The notes: generated by a model not told the origin, from the letters alone. 64,000 bases of DNA from Mesorhizobium mediterraneum (GCF_002284565.1 NZ_NPKI01000015.1:620001-684000); one strand, 5' to 3'. Positions 26,614-35,506 are shown, numbered from the stretch's first letter. Numbers and translations are program-made.

Positions 26614-27498
26614 TTGGCGGAAAGTAAGATGCCGGAAAGACCGTTTTACCAGCCTGGCGCCAGCAGCGTGGAGGGCCTGCCGCTGCTCCTGCAGACGTTT
26701 CACAATCATCCCCTGGTAATGCTCAAGCCGCATTGGCATGCCCAGGTCGAGGTGAACTTCATCATGTGCGGCACTGTCCACTACCGCATGAACGATCACG
26801 AGATCTCGCTTTCGGCCGGCGACATGTGCCTGTTCTGGGGCGGCCTGCCGCATCAGATGATCGATGCATCGGACGATGCCGTCTTCGCCGGCGCGCATCT
26901 GCCACTGGTGCATTTCTTCCGGCTGCATTTGCCCGCTGATATTCGCAACCGGCTGATGACGGGCGCGACATTGGTGACCAATGCCACCGATCGGTCCGAC
27001 AGCGACAATTTCGAGCGCTGGAACCGCTATGTCCGGTCAGGCGATCCAGCCAAGGCCGAGCACGCCGTGAACGAGCTGTTGCTGCGGCTGGAGCGGGTGC
27101 GGTTCGAGCCCTACCGGCTCGCCCCCGAAACCTCGATCGAGCAGGAAGCAGGCAATCCTTTCGATCAGCAATCCCTGCGCAATGTCGGGCGCATGTGCGA
27201 CTTCATAGCGGAGAATTTCCTCTACGAGATCGACTGTGTGGACATAGCGGCGACGGCCGATATCCATCCCAAATACGCCATGAGCATCTTTAAGAAATCG
27301 ACCGGCATGACGCTCAACGAATATGTCAACCTGCTGCGGCTCAGCTACGCGCAGGCGCTGCTGATGCACCAGGATGCCAACGTGCTGCGCGTCGCGATGG
27401 ACTCCGGCTTCGGCTCGCTCAGCGCCTTCAACAAGTCGTTCCGCAAGCTGGCCGGCATGTCGCCGTCGGATTTTCGCAGAGGCGCTGGCGTCAGATAG
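26614..27498 (+). CDS. AraC family transcriptional regulator with cupin sensor domain
   Basis: 294 residues (289 if ATG 26629 is used instead of TTG 26614; AAGGGA stands about 9 bp before the TTG). N-terminal cupin-like ligand domain (HWHAQVEVNFIMCGTVHYRMNDHEISLSAGDMCLFWGGLPHQ) and two C-terminal AraC helix-turn-helix motifs (CVDIAATADIHPKYAMSIFKKSTGMTLNEYVNLLRLSYAQALL, VAMDSGFGSLSAFNKSFRKLAGMSPSDFRR). Divergent from the sugar ABC operon and probably its sugar-responsive activator, like MelR or RhaS. Confidence 0.9.
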   Translation: MAESKMPERPFYQPGASSVEGLPLLLQTFHNHPLVMLKPHWHAQVEVNFIMCGTVHYRMNDHEISLSAGDMCLFWGGLPHQMIDASDDAVFAGAHLPLVHFFRLHLPADIRNRLMTGATLVTNATDRSDSDNFERWNRYVRSGDPAKAEHAVNELLLRLERVRFEPYRLAPETSIEQEAGNPFDQQSLRNVGRMCDFIAENFLYEIDCVDIAATADIHPKYAMSIFKKSTGMTLNEYVNLLRLSYAQALLMHQDANVLRVAMDSGFGSLSAFNKSFRKLAGMSPSDFRRGAGVR

Positions 27499-27541
27499 TC
27501 CCGGGTTGAAATGCCGTCATGGTTTGCGTTATCAGCAAGGG

Positions 27542-28354
27542 GTGAGACTAAAAGAATATTTCTATCTGCTTGGATTGAAGCCAAGAACACGCGTTTACGG
27601 CCACTCGATACAAGTCATCGATCTCCCGAAAGACGGGAAGATTGAATTCGCTCGCTGGAAGAACCCGCGCGGGGCAGACCTCGATCTCACCCAGGGCGAA
27701 ATCGATGACCTGCGGACGTTCCTGAGCGATGGCGACGTGGCGATCGACGTTGGTGCCCAGGTTGGCGACAGCACGATACCGATCGCCCTCGCCTGCGGGC
27801 CGCAGGGCCTGGTCCTCGCTTTCGAGCCGAACCCTTTTGCCTTCACGATCCTCGGAGCCAATGCCGCGCTCAACCCTTGCAGACTGAATATTTTTCCGAT
27901 TCCTTACGCGGCGACGCCGGAAGATGGGTCGTTCGTCTTCGACTACGGCAACCCGGGATTTGAGAACGGCGGCGACCACACCGGCGTGTCGCGGTGGAAG
28001 CACGGGAGCGCTTTCAGTATCCCGGTCGAGGGACGGCGAATTGAGCCGTTGATCCGTGCCCGGCTCGGCCAGCGCATCAAGCGCCTGCGCTACATCAAGA
28101 CCGATGTGGAGCAGCATGATCTGTCGGTTTTGATCTCGATCGGCGCGCTGATCGACGAATGCCGGCCCTACATCAAGTCCGAGGTCAATCACAACCTTTC
28201 GATGGACGAGCGGGTGCGGATGCACCGGTTCTTTGCCGACAAGGGCTACGATGTCCGCCTGGTGGGGCCGACGACGCTGTTCGGTCCGAAACTCACCGAA
28301 AACGATCTCGGCAGGAAGAAAAATTTCGACATGTTCGCGGTTCCCCGGAACTGA
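27542..28354 (+). CDS. FkbM family methyltransferase
   Basis: 270 residues. Seen: the SAM-binding motif DVAIDVGAQVGDSTIPIALACG, followed by VLAFEPNPFAFTILGANAAL, and the FkbM-type C-terminal core YIKTDVEQHDLSVL. FkbM enzymes O-methylate sugars or polyketides. GTG 27542 is chosen because the upstream extension of the frame overlaps the AraC gene in another frame; a TTG about 18 bp further upstream is an alternative. With the acyltransferase next to it, a role in decorating a surface glycan is likely. Confidence 0.82.
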   Translation: MRLKEYFYLLGLKPRTRVYGHSIQVIDLPKDGKIEFARWKNPRGADLDLTQGEIDDLRTFLSDGDVAIDVGAQVGDSTIPIALACGPQGLVLAFEPNPFAFTILGANAALNPCRLNIFPIPYAATPEDGSFVFDYGNPGFENGGDHTGVSRWKHGSAFSIPVEGRRIEPLIRARLGQRIKRLRYIKTDVEQHDLSVLISIGALIDECRPYIKSEVNHNLSMDERVRMHRFFADKGYDVRLVGPTTLFGPKLTENDLGRKKNFDMFAVPRN

Positions 28355-28456
28355 CGCCGCTGGCCCTTCCAGTGCGTCGCGTTTGGTGCGTGCGGCGGTA
28401 TGGTGGCCGCCAGCGGGTTTTGATATCGTCTAATGACCCGTGATGTGGTCTGACGT

Positions 28457-30472
28457 TTGCGGTCCGACATTTCTCTTGAGACAGGCCGTTCGGAATTGCG
28501 GGACAGTTTTCAGCCAGTGCGCGAGGGACCTCGGTTTCGGCCGGATATACAGGGGCTGCGTGGTCTCGCGGTCGCTCTGGTCGTGGTTTTTCATCTGTGG
28601 CCGGATGTTCTTCCCGGCGGATATGTCGGCGTCGACGTCTTTTTCGTTATTTCGGGCTATCTCATCACAGGCTTGCTTGCGCGAACAGCAATGCGCGACG
28701 GCCGGATCTCGCTGATCGAATTCTATTCCCGGCGAATCCGGCGGCTTCTGCCAGCAGCAACCCTGGTGCTGCTTGTGACGCTGTGCGGGACGTTGTTTTT
28801 CCTCTCGAAGGCGCGCTGGGAGGAAACAGCCAACCAGATCGGTGCCAGCGCCCTTTATGTCCAGAACTGGCGGCTGGCCTCGATCGCCGTCAGCTATCTC
28901 GATGCCGACAGCCTGCCGAGCCCGGTACAGCATTACTGGTCGCTCTCGATAGAAGAGCAGTTCTATATCGTCTGGCCGCTCCTCATGGTTGCGGCAATCT
29001 GGCTGGCGCGTCGCCTAGGATTCCCGCTGAGACTTTCATTGATCGGGGCATTGTCGCTCGTGTTCACCGGGTCGCTGATCGTGTCGGTGATCTTGACCGA
29101 GATGGACCCTGCCCAGGCTTATTTCGTGACCCAAACGCGCAAATGGGAATTGGCGCTGGGAGGGCTGTTGGCCCTCACCGGACACGGGTTTCGACTGGGA
29201 GCGTTCGCACGACAGTCATTGGCGGCGGTGGGCGTGGCAGGCATCCTCGCATCCGCCCTGTTGTTCTCCGCGTCAACGCCTTTCCCAGGCGCAAGCGCCT
29301 TGCTGCCGACCCTCGCTACCGTTCTTGTCATCCTGGCCGGCGAGGTTGAACGCGGTCGGTTTCGCGGGCTTGATTCGAAAATGCTTCGCTTCATCGGCGA
29401 CCGGTCGTACTCGATCTATCTGTGGCACTGGCCACTGATCATTTTCTTTCTGGCGCAGGGCTACTCCGTGTCGCTGGTCAACGGTCTTGGGCTGATTGTG
29501 CTGACCACCGCACTATCGGACTTGTCTTATCGATATGTGGAACAACGATATCGAGAGGCTCGCGCCCGTGTCGAATGGAAACCGCTGGGATACGGCACTT
29601 TTGCGATACTTGCTTGCGTGGCGGTCTCCGGCGGCCTGCTCTATTCCCTACGCACCGAAAGCATCGACACGGCCTTGATTGGGACGCCTTCCTATCCCGG
29701 CCCGGCGGCATGGCTCAGCCACGCCCCCGTTCCGGACGATGTGAACCTGCTCCCTCCCCTCGCCAGGCTGAAGCGAGACTTGCCGGTCGCCTATCTGTCG
29801 AAGTGCCACCAGGAGGAAGGTGCAGAACCGACAAAATGCTCTCTCGGCGATCCGGCCGGTGCGAGGGCCATCGTCCTCGTGGGAGATTCTCATGCCGCCC
29901 AATGGATTCCGGCGCTGGACAAGATTGCCAAGGACCGCAAATTCAGATTGATCACCTTTACGAAGTCCGCCTGCCCATTCAGCCGTGTCCCGATCGTCGC
30001 CTATGGCAAACCCTACGTGTCTTGTGCCGAATGGCGGGAGAACGTGCTCGCCGAGATCATCAAGCTGCGGCCGTATCTGACATTTACCAGTCAATCCGGC
30101 TACAGTGCCGTTCCGCAAGAACAGATGGTTGAGGGGTTACGGAGCCTCTGGAGCAAACTGACGCAGACAGGCTCGCAAATCGTCGCGATCCGCAACACGC
30201 CCTATATCAGGTTCGACCCCGGCGATTGCTTGAGAACTACGCCAACGAAATGCTTCACCAAGCGCAGTGAAGTTGAATCGAACAGCACGTTTGCCTTGGC
30301 AGCAAAGTCGCAGAAGAATGTGGTCTTCGTGGATATGACCGATGCCATATGCGGCCCGCTCCTATGTCCTGCAGTCGCAGGCAACATCATCGTCTGGCGC
30401 GACCTTCACCATTTGACGGCCAGCTATTCGCTTGCCTTGGCCCCCTATCTGGCATCGAGGGCCGGCCTTTGA
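28457..30472 (+). CDS. Acyltransferase 3 (OafA/YrhL type) with C-terminal SGNH domain
   Basis: 671 residues. The N-terminal half is the ten-helix acyltransferase-3 membrane domain: RPDIQGLRGLAVALVVVFHLWP (His near the start), GVDVFFVISGYLITG, FYSRRIRRLLPA, YWSLSIEEQFYIVWPLL. The C-terminal half (about 400-671) is a periplasmic SGNH hydrolase-like domain with GDSHAAQWIP and the terminal WRDLHHLT. Such proteins O-acetylate lipopolysaccharide, exopolysaccharide or Nod-type glycans. The start is uncertain: TTG 28457 gives the full length, while GTG 28517 gives VREGPRFRPDIQG. Codon use is less GC-skewed than its neighbours. Confidence 0.88.
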   Translation: MRSDISLETGRSELRDSFQPVREGPRFRPDIQGLRGLAVALVVVFHLWPDVLPGGYVGVDVFFVISGYLITGLLARTAMRDGRISLIEFYSRRIRRLLPAATLVLLVTLCGTLFFLSKARWEETANQIGASALYVQNWRLASIAVSYLDADSLPSPVQHYWSLSIEEQFYIVWPLLMVAAIWLARRLGFPLRLSLIGALSLVFTGSLIVSVILTEMDPAQAYFVTQTRKWELALGGLLALTGHGFRLGAFARQSLAAVGVAGILASALLFSASTPFPGASALLPTLATVLVILAGEVERGRFRGLDSKMLRFIGDRSYSIYLWHWPLIIFFLAQGYSVSLVNGLGLIVLTTALSDLSYRYVEQRYREARARVEWKPLGYGTFAILACVAVSGGLLYSLRTESIDTALIGTPSYPGPAAWLSHAPVPDDVNLLPPLARLKRDLPVAYLSKCHQEEGAEPTKCSLGDPAGARAIVLVGDSHAAQWIPALDKIAKDRKFRLITFTKSACPFSRVPIVAYGKPYVSCAEWRENVLAEIIKLRPYLTFTSQSGYSAVPQEQMVEGLRSLWSKLTQTGSQIVAIRNTPYIRFDPGDCLRTTPTKCFTKRSEVESNSTFALAAKSQKNVVFVDMTDAICGPLLCPAVAGNIIVWRDLHHLTASYSLALAPYLASRAGL

Positions 30473-30532
30473 AAGTCGGGCGTCGATGCCGTGTCGATCC
30501 CCGCTGGTGCAGTTGAGCGCCCACGCAAAAAC

Positions 30533-30558
30533 GCACCACCGGCCGGAGCCGGTGGTGC
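30533..30558 (-). terminator. Rho-independent terminator after the Gly/Asn-rich protein gene
   Basis: Perfect 11-bp stem GCACCACCGGC (30533-30543) with loop CGGA and complement GCCGGTGGTGC (30548-30558). On the minus strand the stem is followed by GTTTTTGCG (A-run 30527-30531 on the plus strand). It lies about 170 bp beyond the stop of the gene at 30729 and about 60 bp past the acyltransferase stop on the other strand. No gene is seen in 30473-30728. Confidence 0.7.
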
Positions 30559-30728
30559 TCTCTGGACAGTCTGTAGGGGCAGGACCGTCCAGCGATCCCC
30601 GAGGATCTGGGCTCAATGTGGGCTCTTCCTTGACCCATGGCATCGGCCAAACAGATGAAGGAGCCCGCCAGCCGGGCAAGAATTTTCGATAGTTGCGGTG
30701 CGCCGCCGCGGACGCACGAATTGCAATT

Positions 30729-31085
30729 TTATTCGGCTGCGTCAGGAATTTCGCCGGATGTGTCGTCGGAAGACTCTGCCGGGTCGGCCTCTCTTGCCAG
30801 GAACTTGTCCAAGGCTGCCTGCAAGGACAGGGTGGCCTGCGGTGAGGCCGGCGTCGTCGAAACGACGCCCATTGCATGAGCAATTCCCCTCGTCGTCTTA
30901 TCCTTAGCCGCCGCAGAAGTTGCGGCTCCGTGTCCCTGCGATCCGGCCCCGCCAGAGTTTCCGCCGTTGCCGTTGCTTCCGCCGTTACCGTGCCCGCCGC
31001 CATTGCCGCCGGGCCCGGCGAAGACCGGAGACGCGACAAGGGCGAGAGCGGCGACCGTTGCGAACAGACTGGTTCGAGTTTTCAT
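30729..31085 (-). CDS. Small secreted Gly/Asn-rich protein
   Basis: 118 residues. Sec signal peptide MKTRTSLFATVAALALVASPVFA, then a low-complexity Gly-Asn-His stretch of about 30 residues (GGNGGGHGNGGSNGNGG), an Ala-rich stretch, and an acidic C-terminus that may form a helix (LSLQAALDKFLAREADPAESSDD). I do not recognise a named family. Upstream (31090-31200) is unusually AT-rich for the window, as expected for a promoter. Confidence 0.72.
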   Translation of the reverse strand: MKTRTSLFATVAALALVASPVFAGPGGNGGGHGNGGSNGNGGNSGGAGSQGHGAATSAAAKDKTTRGIAHAMGVVSTTPASPQATLSLQAALDKFLAREADPAESSDDTSGEIPDAAE

Positions 31086-31492
31086 GGTTTCTCCTTACGA
31101 ATCGCCGTCCCGCCAGGTTGGTTCTGGATCATAAATGTGAGGACTCTCTAATATGAAGGTCCACTATTTAGCCAGTTTCGTTTAAATACAGCCGTCCGCA
31201 AGGGACCTTGGTCCGAGGTTGAAAAGCAAAAGTCCTAACTCTATCCGGGGCGTATTGCGCGGCGAACAAACGCTTGCTGGTCACAAGCCAGCAAAGCGAG
31301 ATAGCGAAATCGATGGGAGCGCGTAGACGCAATCCTCCGCGATCACGCGATACACATCGCGGCTGGCTGCGGTGCGAGGGTAGGAACCACTGGCGGTTCT
31401 TGCCGCCTATTGCGTTTTAACCCCGACGATCTCTGCAAAAGGACCGCCAACGCCGGGCGCGCGAAGTGCCGCTCCTGTCGCGCCGCATGGGA
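31086..31492. other. Non-coding gap of about 400 bp
   Basis: No convincing gene on either strand. An AT-rich patch at 31120-31200 is the probable promoter region of the minus-strand gene at 30729. A hairpin TTGCTGG/CCAGCAA lies at 31274-31294. A weak plus-strand frame starting at 31410 runs antisense into the sugar dehydrogenase gene and is treated as a shadow. Confidence 0.5.
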
Positions 31493-32626
31493 TCACTGCG
31501 ACGCTGCCGGCGCCAGTCGTAATATCCTTCCCGCTGGCTCGTCGGTCAACGCCATTACCGCGCCGTCGGGAGCCTGCACCACGTCTCGGACGCGGCTGCC
31601 GAGAGCGAGGACTTCCTCGCCGGCGAACTGCTCGCCGTCAATTCTGACACGAACGATGCCTGCCGCGGACAGTCCGCCAATCAGGAGGTCGCCTCGCCAA
31701 TCGGCAAACATGTCGCCGGTGTAGAAGGTCATGCCGGAAGGCGAGATGACCGGTGTCCAGCTATGGATGGAGCCGGCAAACTCCGGCCGTGTCGATGGAT
31801 CGGGGATGCGTTTGCCCGAATAGTGCCGCCCCCAGCTGACCACGGGCCAGCCGTAATTCCTGCCGGCTTCCGGAATGTTTAGCTCATCGCCGCCGCGCGG
31901 CCCCATTTCCGCCGTCCAGAGCACGCCGGTTTCGGGATGGATCGCTGCGCTTTGCACATTGCGATGGCCGTAGGACCATATCTCGTCGGCGCCGTCCTTG
32001 CCGACGAAGGGATTGTCGTCAGGCACAGAACCATCGGGATTGATGCGGACGACCGTCCCGAGATGATTGCTCGCGTCCTGCGCCTGTTGCGCCTTGCCGC
32101 GCTCGCCGAGCGTAACGAAGAGCTTGCCGTCCGGCGCGAACACCAGGCGGGAACCGAAATGGTGCTGGCTCGAGACGGTTGGTTCCTGCCGGAAGATCAC
32201 TTCGAAGCCCGAAAGCGCGCTCCCGTTCTCGTTCAGGCGTCCACGGCCGACGGACGTGGCCGCGCCGCCGCTCCGCTGCTCCGAATAGGAGAGATAAACC
32301 GTCCGGTTGTTGGCAAAGTCCGGATCGAGCGCCACATCCAGCAGGCCGCCTTGTCCGTCGGCGAGGACGTCCGGCACACCGTCGATCGGATCGGAAACGG
32401 CCCCGTCGGTCGAGACGAGCCGCAGGCGCCCCGGACGCTCGGTGACCAGCAGCGTGCCGTCGGGCAGGTAGGTCGCGCCCCAGGGATGTTCGAGCCCTTC
32501 GGCAAAGGTCTCGACAGCAATGCGGCCTGTTTGGCTCTCTATGCTCTTGGAAGGGTCCTGCGCGAAGGTGGTCGAGGGCGCGCTGAAGGCAAGAAGAAAA
32601 GACAAAGCAATCGGTATCCGCAGCAT
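31493..32626 (-). CDS. PQQ-dependent sugar dehydrogenase homologue (aldose sugar dehydrogenase, YliI-like)
   Basis: 377 residues with signal peptide (MLRIPIALSFLLAFSAPSTTFAQ). The mature part is a six-bladed propeller of the soluble glucose/sorbosone dehydrogenase family: GLEHPWGATYLPDGTLLVTERPGRLRL, GQGGLLDVALDPDFANNRTVYLSY, QHHFGSRLVFAPDGKLFVTLGERG, IWSYGHRNVQSAAIHPETGVLWTAEMGPRGGDELN, GRNYGWPVVSWG. Known members oxidise aldoses in the periplasm using PQQ. A lone gene here; no PQQ synthesis genes in the window. Confidence 0.9.
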   Translation of the reverse strand: MLRIPIALSFLLAFSAPSTTFAQDPSKSIESQTGRIAVETFAEGLEHPWGATYLPDGTLLVTERPGRLRLVSTDGAVSDPIDGVPDVLADGQGGLLDVALDPDFANNRTVYLSYSEQRSGGAATSVGRGRLNENGSALSGFEVIFRQEPTVSSQHHFGSRLVFAPDGKLFVTLGERGKAQQAQDASNHLGTVVRINPDGSVPDDNPFVGKDGADEIWSYGHRNVQSAAIHPETGVLWTAEMGPRGGDELNIPEAGRNYGWPVVSWGRHYSGKRIPDPSTRPEFAGSIHSWTPVISPSGMTFYTGDMFADWRGDLLIGGLSAAGIVRVRIDGEQFAGEEVLALGSRVRDVVQAPDGAVMALTDEPAGRILRLAPAASQ

Positions 32627-32755
32627 GATTTCTCCATCCGAACGGGGGGAGCCGCCGGCTCCTCGATATAATGACCGACTACCGATGCGGTTCCCAAGCT
32701 GGCGAGCGGGTTCTCATCAATGGCGTATATGGCGGCCGAAGATGTCCGCCTGCTG

Positions 32756-33064
32756 CTAAGCTGCAAGCGGCGCTTCGGCGTAGCTGTCAATCGCTGCGAT
32801 CTCTTCCTTTTTCGCGTCAGCTTCCATAGTGAGGTCAAACGCGGCCTGCATGTTCATCCAGAACTGAGGCGTCGTATTGAAGAACTTGGCAAGGCGAAGC
32901 GCAGTGTCGGGAGTGACGGGCGTCACTTCGGCCACAAGGCGCTCAATCCTGGTCCGTGGCACATGGAGCTTTTTGGCGAGCGTGTAAGGCTTCAGACCCA
33001 GAGGGGCAAGAAACTCCTCCCGCAAGATTTCGCCAGGGTGGATCGGCGAAGTAAAGTGTAGCAT
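32756..33064 (-). CDS. higA: HigA family addiction-module antitoxin
   Basis: 102 residues. HigA/VapI-type helix-turn-helix: IHPGEILREEFLAPLGLKPYTLAKKLHVPRTRIERLVAEVTPVTPDTALRLAKFFNTTPQFWMNMQAAFDL. It normally represses the higBA operon and neutralises the HigB ribonuclease. ATG 33064 (MLHFTSPIHPGE) is used rather than the in-frame ATG at 33094. The place of higB immediately upstream holds only a broken remnant, so this is an orphan antitoxin. Confidence 0.88.
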   Translation of the reverse strand: MLHFTSPIHPGEILREEFLAPLGLKPYTLAKKLHVPRTRIERLVAEVTPVTPDTALRLAKFFNTTPQFWMNMQAAFDLTMEADAKKEEIAAIDSYAEAPLAA

Positions 33065-33103
33065 TGCAGATCTCCAACTCTTGGTCGTCCCCACTCTTGG
33101 TCG

Positions 33104-33229
33104 TCAATGGCAATCGGCGATTTCAACGTCCTCGGCGTTGCCGTCTACCCACCGAAAGCAGACACGGAATTGGTCATTAATGCGGATCGAGTGCTGTCCG
33201 GTGCGGTCGCCTTTCAGCGTTCCGGGCTG
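33104..33229 (-). pseudogene. higB toxin remnant
   Basis: 41 codons plus TGA encode a good match to the C-terminal half of HigB-type toxins: LKGDRTGQHSIRINDQFRVC followed by FRWVDGNAEDVEIADCH. An in-frame TGA (33230-33232) precedes it, there is no start codon, and the N-terminal half is not recognisable in any frame upstream. It lies 39 bp before higA in the normal higB-higA order. Just after it, ACTCTTGGTCGTC is repeated (33088-33105 area). Confidence 0.75.
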
Positions 33230-33390
33230 TCAACGAAAAAGTACCACCGCGTGAGACTGACGGCCCATCTTCAGATGAAGGCAATCTATGATTGAACTGG
33301 TCCAGGCGAAAAGATGGATGACGATACGTCGCCGATTTTGGCACGAAAAGCTCACCGTGGCGACATGGTCGCGACACAGGGCCACAAAGC

Positions 33391-33424
33391 AAATCGGCCG
33401 CCCGAAGGCGGCCGATTTAATCGC
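33391..33424 (-). terminator. Rho-independent terminator after tRNA-Gly
   Basis: Perfect 12-bp stem AAATCGGCCGCC (33391-33402) and GGCGGCCGATTT (33407-33418). The loop reads CGAA on the plus strand and so TTCG on the transcribed minus strand, the stable UUCG tetraloop closed by C-G. GATTTGCTTTG follows on the minus strand. It lies 25 bp downstream of the tRNA 3' end. Confidence 0.8.
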
Positions 33425-33443
33425 TTGATTCCCTGAGAGAAAC

Positions 33444-33518
33444 TGGAGCGGGTGAAGCGATTCGAACGCTCGACCCCAACCTTGGCAAGGTTGTGCTCTA
33501 CCCCTGAGCTACACCCGC
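33444..33518 (-). tRNA. tRNA-Gly (anticodon GCC)
   Basis: 75 nt including an encoded CCA. Minus-strand cloverleaf: acceptor GCGGGTG/CACCCGC, D arm GCTC-AGGGGTA-GAGC, anticodon arm CAACC-TTGCCAA-GGTTG with anticodon GCC, T arm GAGCG-TTCGAAT-CGCTT, discriminator T then CCA. A GCGCGGCTT/AAGCCGCGC hairpin (33521-33548) lies just upstream in the leader and a terminator lies downstream. Confidence 0.97.
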
Positions 33519-33751
33519 TCGCGCGGCTTTTTGGGCCGCAAGCCGCGCCTATATGGCTGAAGGGCGCGGCGATTGCAACAGGGAAATCGCAGGTTTTTTG
33601 GTCCGCAGCCGGCGACGTAAACAAGCCTTCCGTAGCGAGGACAGGAACGGAATCGGCGGCCTCACCGCGCGACGGTCTTGTCTCGACCGCGTCATTGGCC
33701 GTAAACGGCGTGATCTAAACCGCGACAACAACAAGTCCGACAAGAAACAAC

Positions 33752-34249
33752 ATGCCGAAAACCGAAGCCGAGCTTTTTGCCTTTCTCGCCGATCTTGGGA
33801 TCGAGGTCTCGACCCTACGTCATCCGCCGCTGTTCACGGTCGCCGATTCGCAGGCGTTGCGCGGAGAAATCGCTGGCGGGCACACCAAAAACCTATTCCT
33901 CAAGGACAAGAAAGACAATTTCTTCCTGGTCAGCGTCGGCGAGGAGGCGGTGGTCGACCTCAAGCAGATCCACCATGTGATCGGCGCTGCCGGGCGCGTG
34001 TCTTTCGGCAAGCCGGAGATGCTGATGGAGCTTCTCGGCGTCGTTCCGGGCGCGGTCACCGTGTTCGGCGTGATCAACGACACGGCGCGAAGAGTGAAGG
34101 TGGTACTCGACCAGGAGTTGATGGGCCATACCATCATCAACGCCCATCCGCTGAGCAACGAGGCAACGACATCGATCGCTGCCGCCGACCTCGTCAAATT
34201 CGTCGAGGCAACCGGGCATGATGCTGTTATCTTGAAAGTCACGGCATGA
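33752..34249 (+). CDS. Prolyl-tRNA deacylase (YbaK/ProX family, ProXp-ala type)
   Basis: 165-residue free-standing editing domain that hydrolyses mischarged aminoacyl-tRNAs such as Ala-tRNA(Pro). Seen: HPPLFTVADSQALRGEIAGGHTKNLFLKDKK with the conserved KNLFLKD lysine, LKQIHHVIGAAGRVSFGKPEML, VPGAVTVFGVINDT, and HPLSNEATTSIAAADLVKFVEATGH. Length and motifs match the ProX (PrdX) group that works in trans to prolyl-tRNA synthetases lacking an INS domain, as in alphaproteobacteria. Confidence 0.88.
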   Translation: MPKTEAELFAFLADLGIEVSTLRHPPLFTVADSQALRGEIAGGHTKNLFLKDKKDNFFLVSVGEEAVVDLKQIHHVIGAAGRVSFGKPEMLMELLGVVPGAVTVFGVINDTARRVKVVLDQELMGHTIINAHPLSNEATTSIAAADLVKFVEATGHDAVILKVTA

Positions 34250-34343
34250 TCGCCACATGGATGACGATAAACCGACTTCTGAGTGAGGATATGGACGTTG
34301 TGCCGGGCCGGTGGGCCGGCGGCGCGACCGAAAGGGTGACGAG

Positions 34344-35342
34344 ATGAGCGACAACAATCAATTTGGCGGCCCGTTTGACAGCAATGGCGGGCAATATGCC
34401 ACCACAGTGCAGTATGGCGGCACCGAGGCCACCCCCGCGAAAGTCGCGCTTGGCGAGCCGCCCGTCGCCGTCGACGTCATCAAGGACACGACGACCGCCG
34501 CTTTTGCCGCCGACGTCATCCAGGAATCGCGCCGTCAGCCGGTGCTGGTCGATTTCTGGGCGCCCTGGTGCGGGCCCTGCAAGCAACTGACGCCGCTGCT
34601 GGAAAAGGCAGTCACGGCCGCTGGCGGCAAGGTCAAGCTGGTCAAGATGAATATCGACGACCATCCTTCGATCGCCGGACAGCTCGGCATCCAGTCGATC
34701 CCGGCGGTCATCGCTTTTAAGGACGGCCAGCCGGTCGACGGCTTCATGGGCGCCATCCCCGAGAGCCAGATCGCCGCGTTTATCGAGAAGGTCGGCGGCA
34801 AGACCAATGGTGCGCCGCAGGTGGCCGAGGCGCTTGCCGCGGCCGCGGAGGCGCGCGACGCCGGCGATGTGCAGACCGCGGCGGACATCTACGACGCGGT
34901 CCTGGAACAGGCGCCGGAGACGATCGAGGCCATTGCCGGGCTTGGCGATCTGCTGTTCGAGGCCGGCGATGCCGAGGGCGCCGAAGCCGTGCTGGCGCGG
35001 GCGCCGGAAGCAAAGAAGGATGCGCCGCCGCTGGCCGCGGTGCGCGCCAAGATGGCGCTTGCCGCACAGGCAGCAGCACTTGGCAATCCGGCCGAATTCG
35101 AGCGTCGGCTGGCCGAGAACCCCGGGGACCATCAGGCACGGTTCGATCTTGCCATGATCCAGAACGCCAATGGCGAGCGCATGGCGGCGGCTGACAATCT
35201 GCTGGCAATCGTCAAGGCCGACCGCTCGTGGAACGACGACGGCGCCAAGACGCAATTGCTGCAATTCTTCGAGGCATGGGGGATGACCGACGAAGCAACT
35301 CTGGCTGCACGGCGCAAATTGTCGTCGCTGCTGTTTTCCTGA
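34344..35342 (+). CDS. Thioredoxin-TPR protein (CnoX/YbbN-like)
   Basis: 332 residues. An N-terminal tail of about 45 residues rich in Gly/Asn is followed by a thioredoxin domain with the active site FWAPWCGPCKQLTP, then a C-terminal helical TPR-like half (VAEALAAAAEARDAGDVQTAADIYDAVLEQAPETIEAIAGLGDLLFEAGDAEGAEAVL). YbbN/CnoX proteins act as holdases and redox chaperones. The complete CxxC makes redox activity likely. ATG 34344 (MSDNNQFGG) is used; the frame is open from 34311. Confidence 0.88.
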   Translation: MSDNNQFGGPFDSNGGQYATTVQYGGTEATPAKVALGEPPVAVDVIKDTTTAAFAADVIQESRRQPVLVDFWAPWCGPCKQLTPLLEKAVTAAGGKVKLVKMNIDDHPSIAGQLGIQSIPAVIAFKDGQPVDGFMGAIPESQIAAFIEKVGGKTNGAPQVAEALAAAAEARDAGDVQTAADIYDAVLEQAPETIEAIAGLGDLLFEAGDAEGAEAVLARAPEAKKDAPPLAAVRAKMALAAQAAALGNPAEFERRLAENPGDHQARFDLAMIQNANGERMAAADNLLAIVKADRSWNDDGAKTQLLQFFEAWGMTDEATLAARRKLSSLLFS

Positions 35343-35506
35343 GCGCGCATCAAGCTGTTTTTGCCTGGCGGCCTTGCGGTCGGCGGCGGCTGCGCCAGAT
35401 TAGGGGCCAGACCCGATCCGTTTTTCGCTTCCTGACGATTTACACGCCAGGTTGCGATCGGCGGGCGGATTGATGCGCTTCTCGACGAAGCGAGCGGAGG
35501 ACTGAA

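Noticed and set aside
31410..31724. 104-codon plus-strand frame
   Set aside because: Runs antisense into the sugar dehydrogenase gene; no homology, Ser/Arg-rich.
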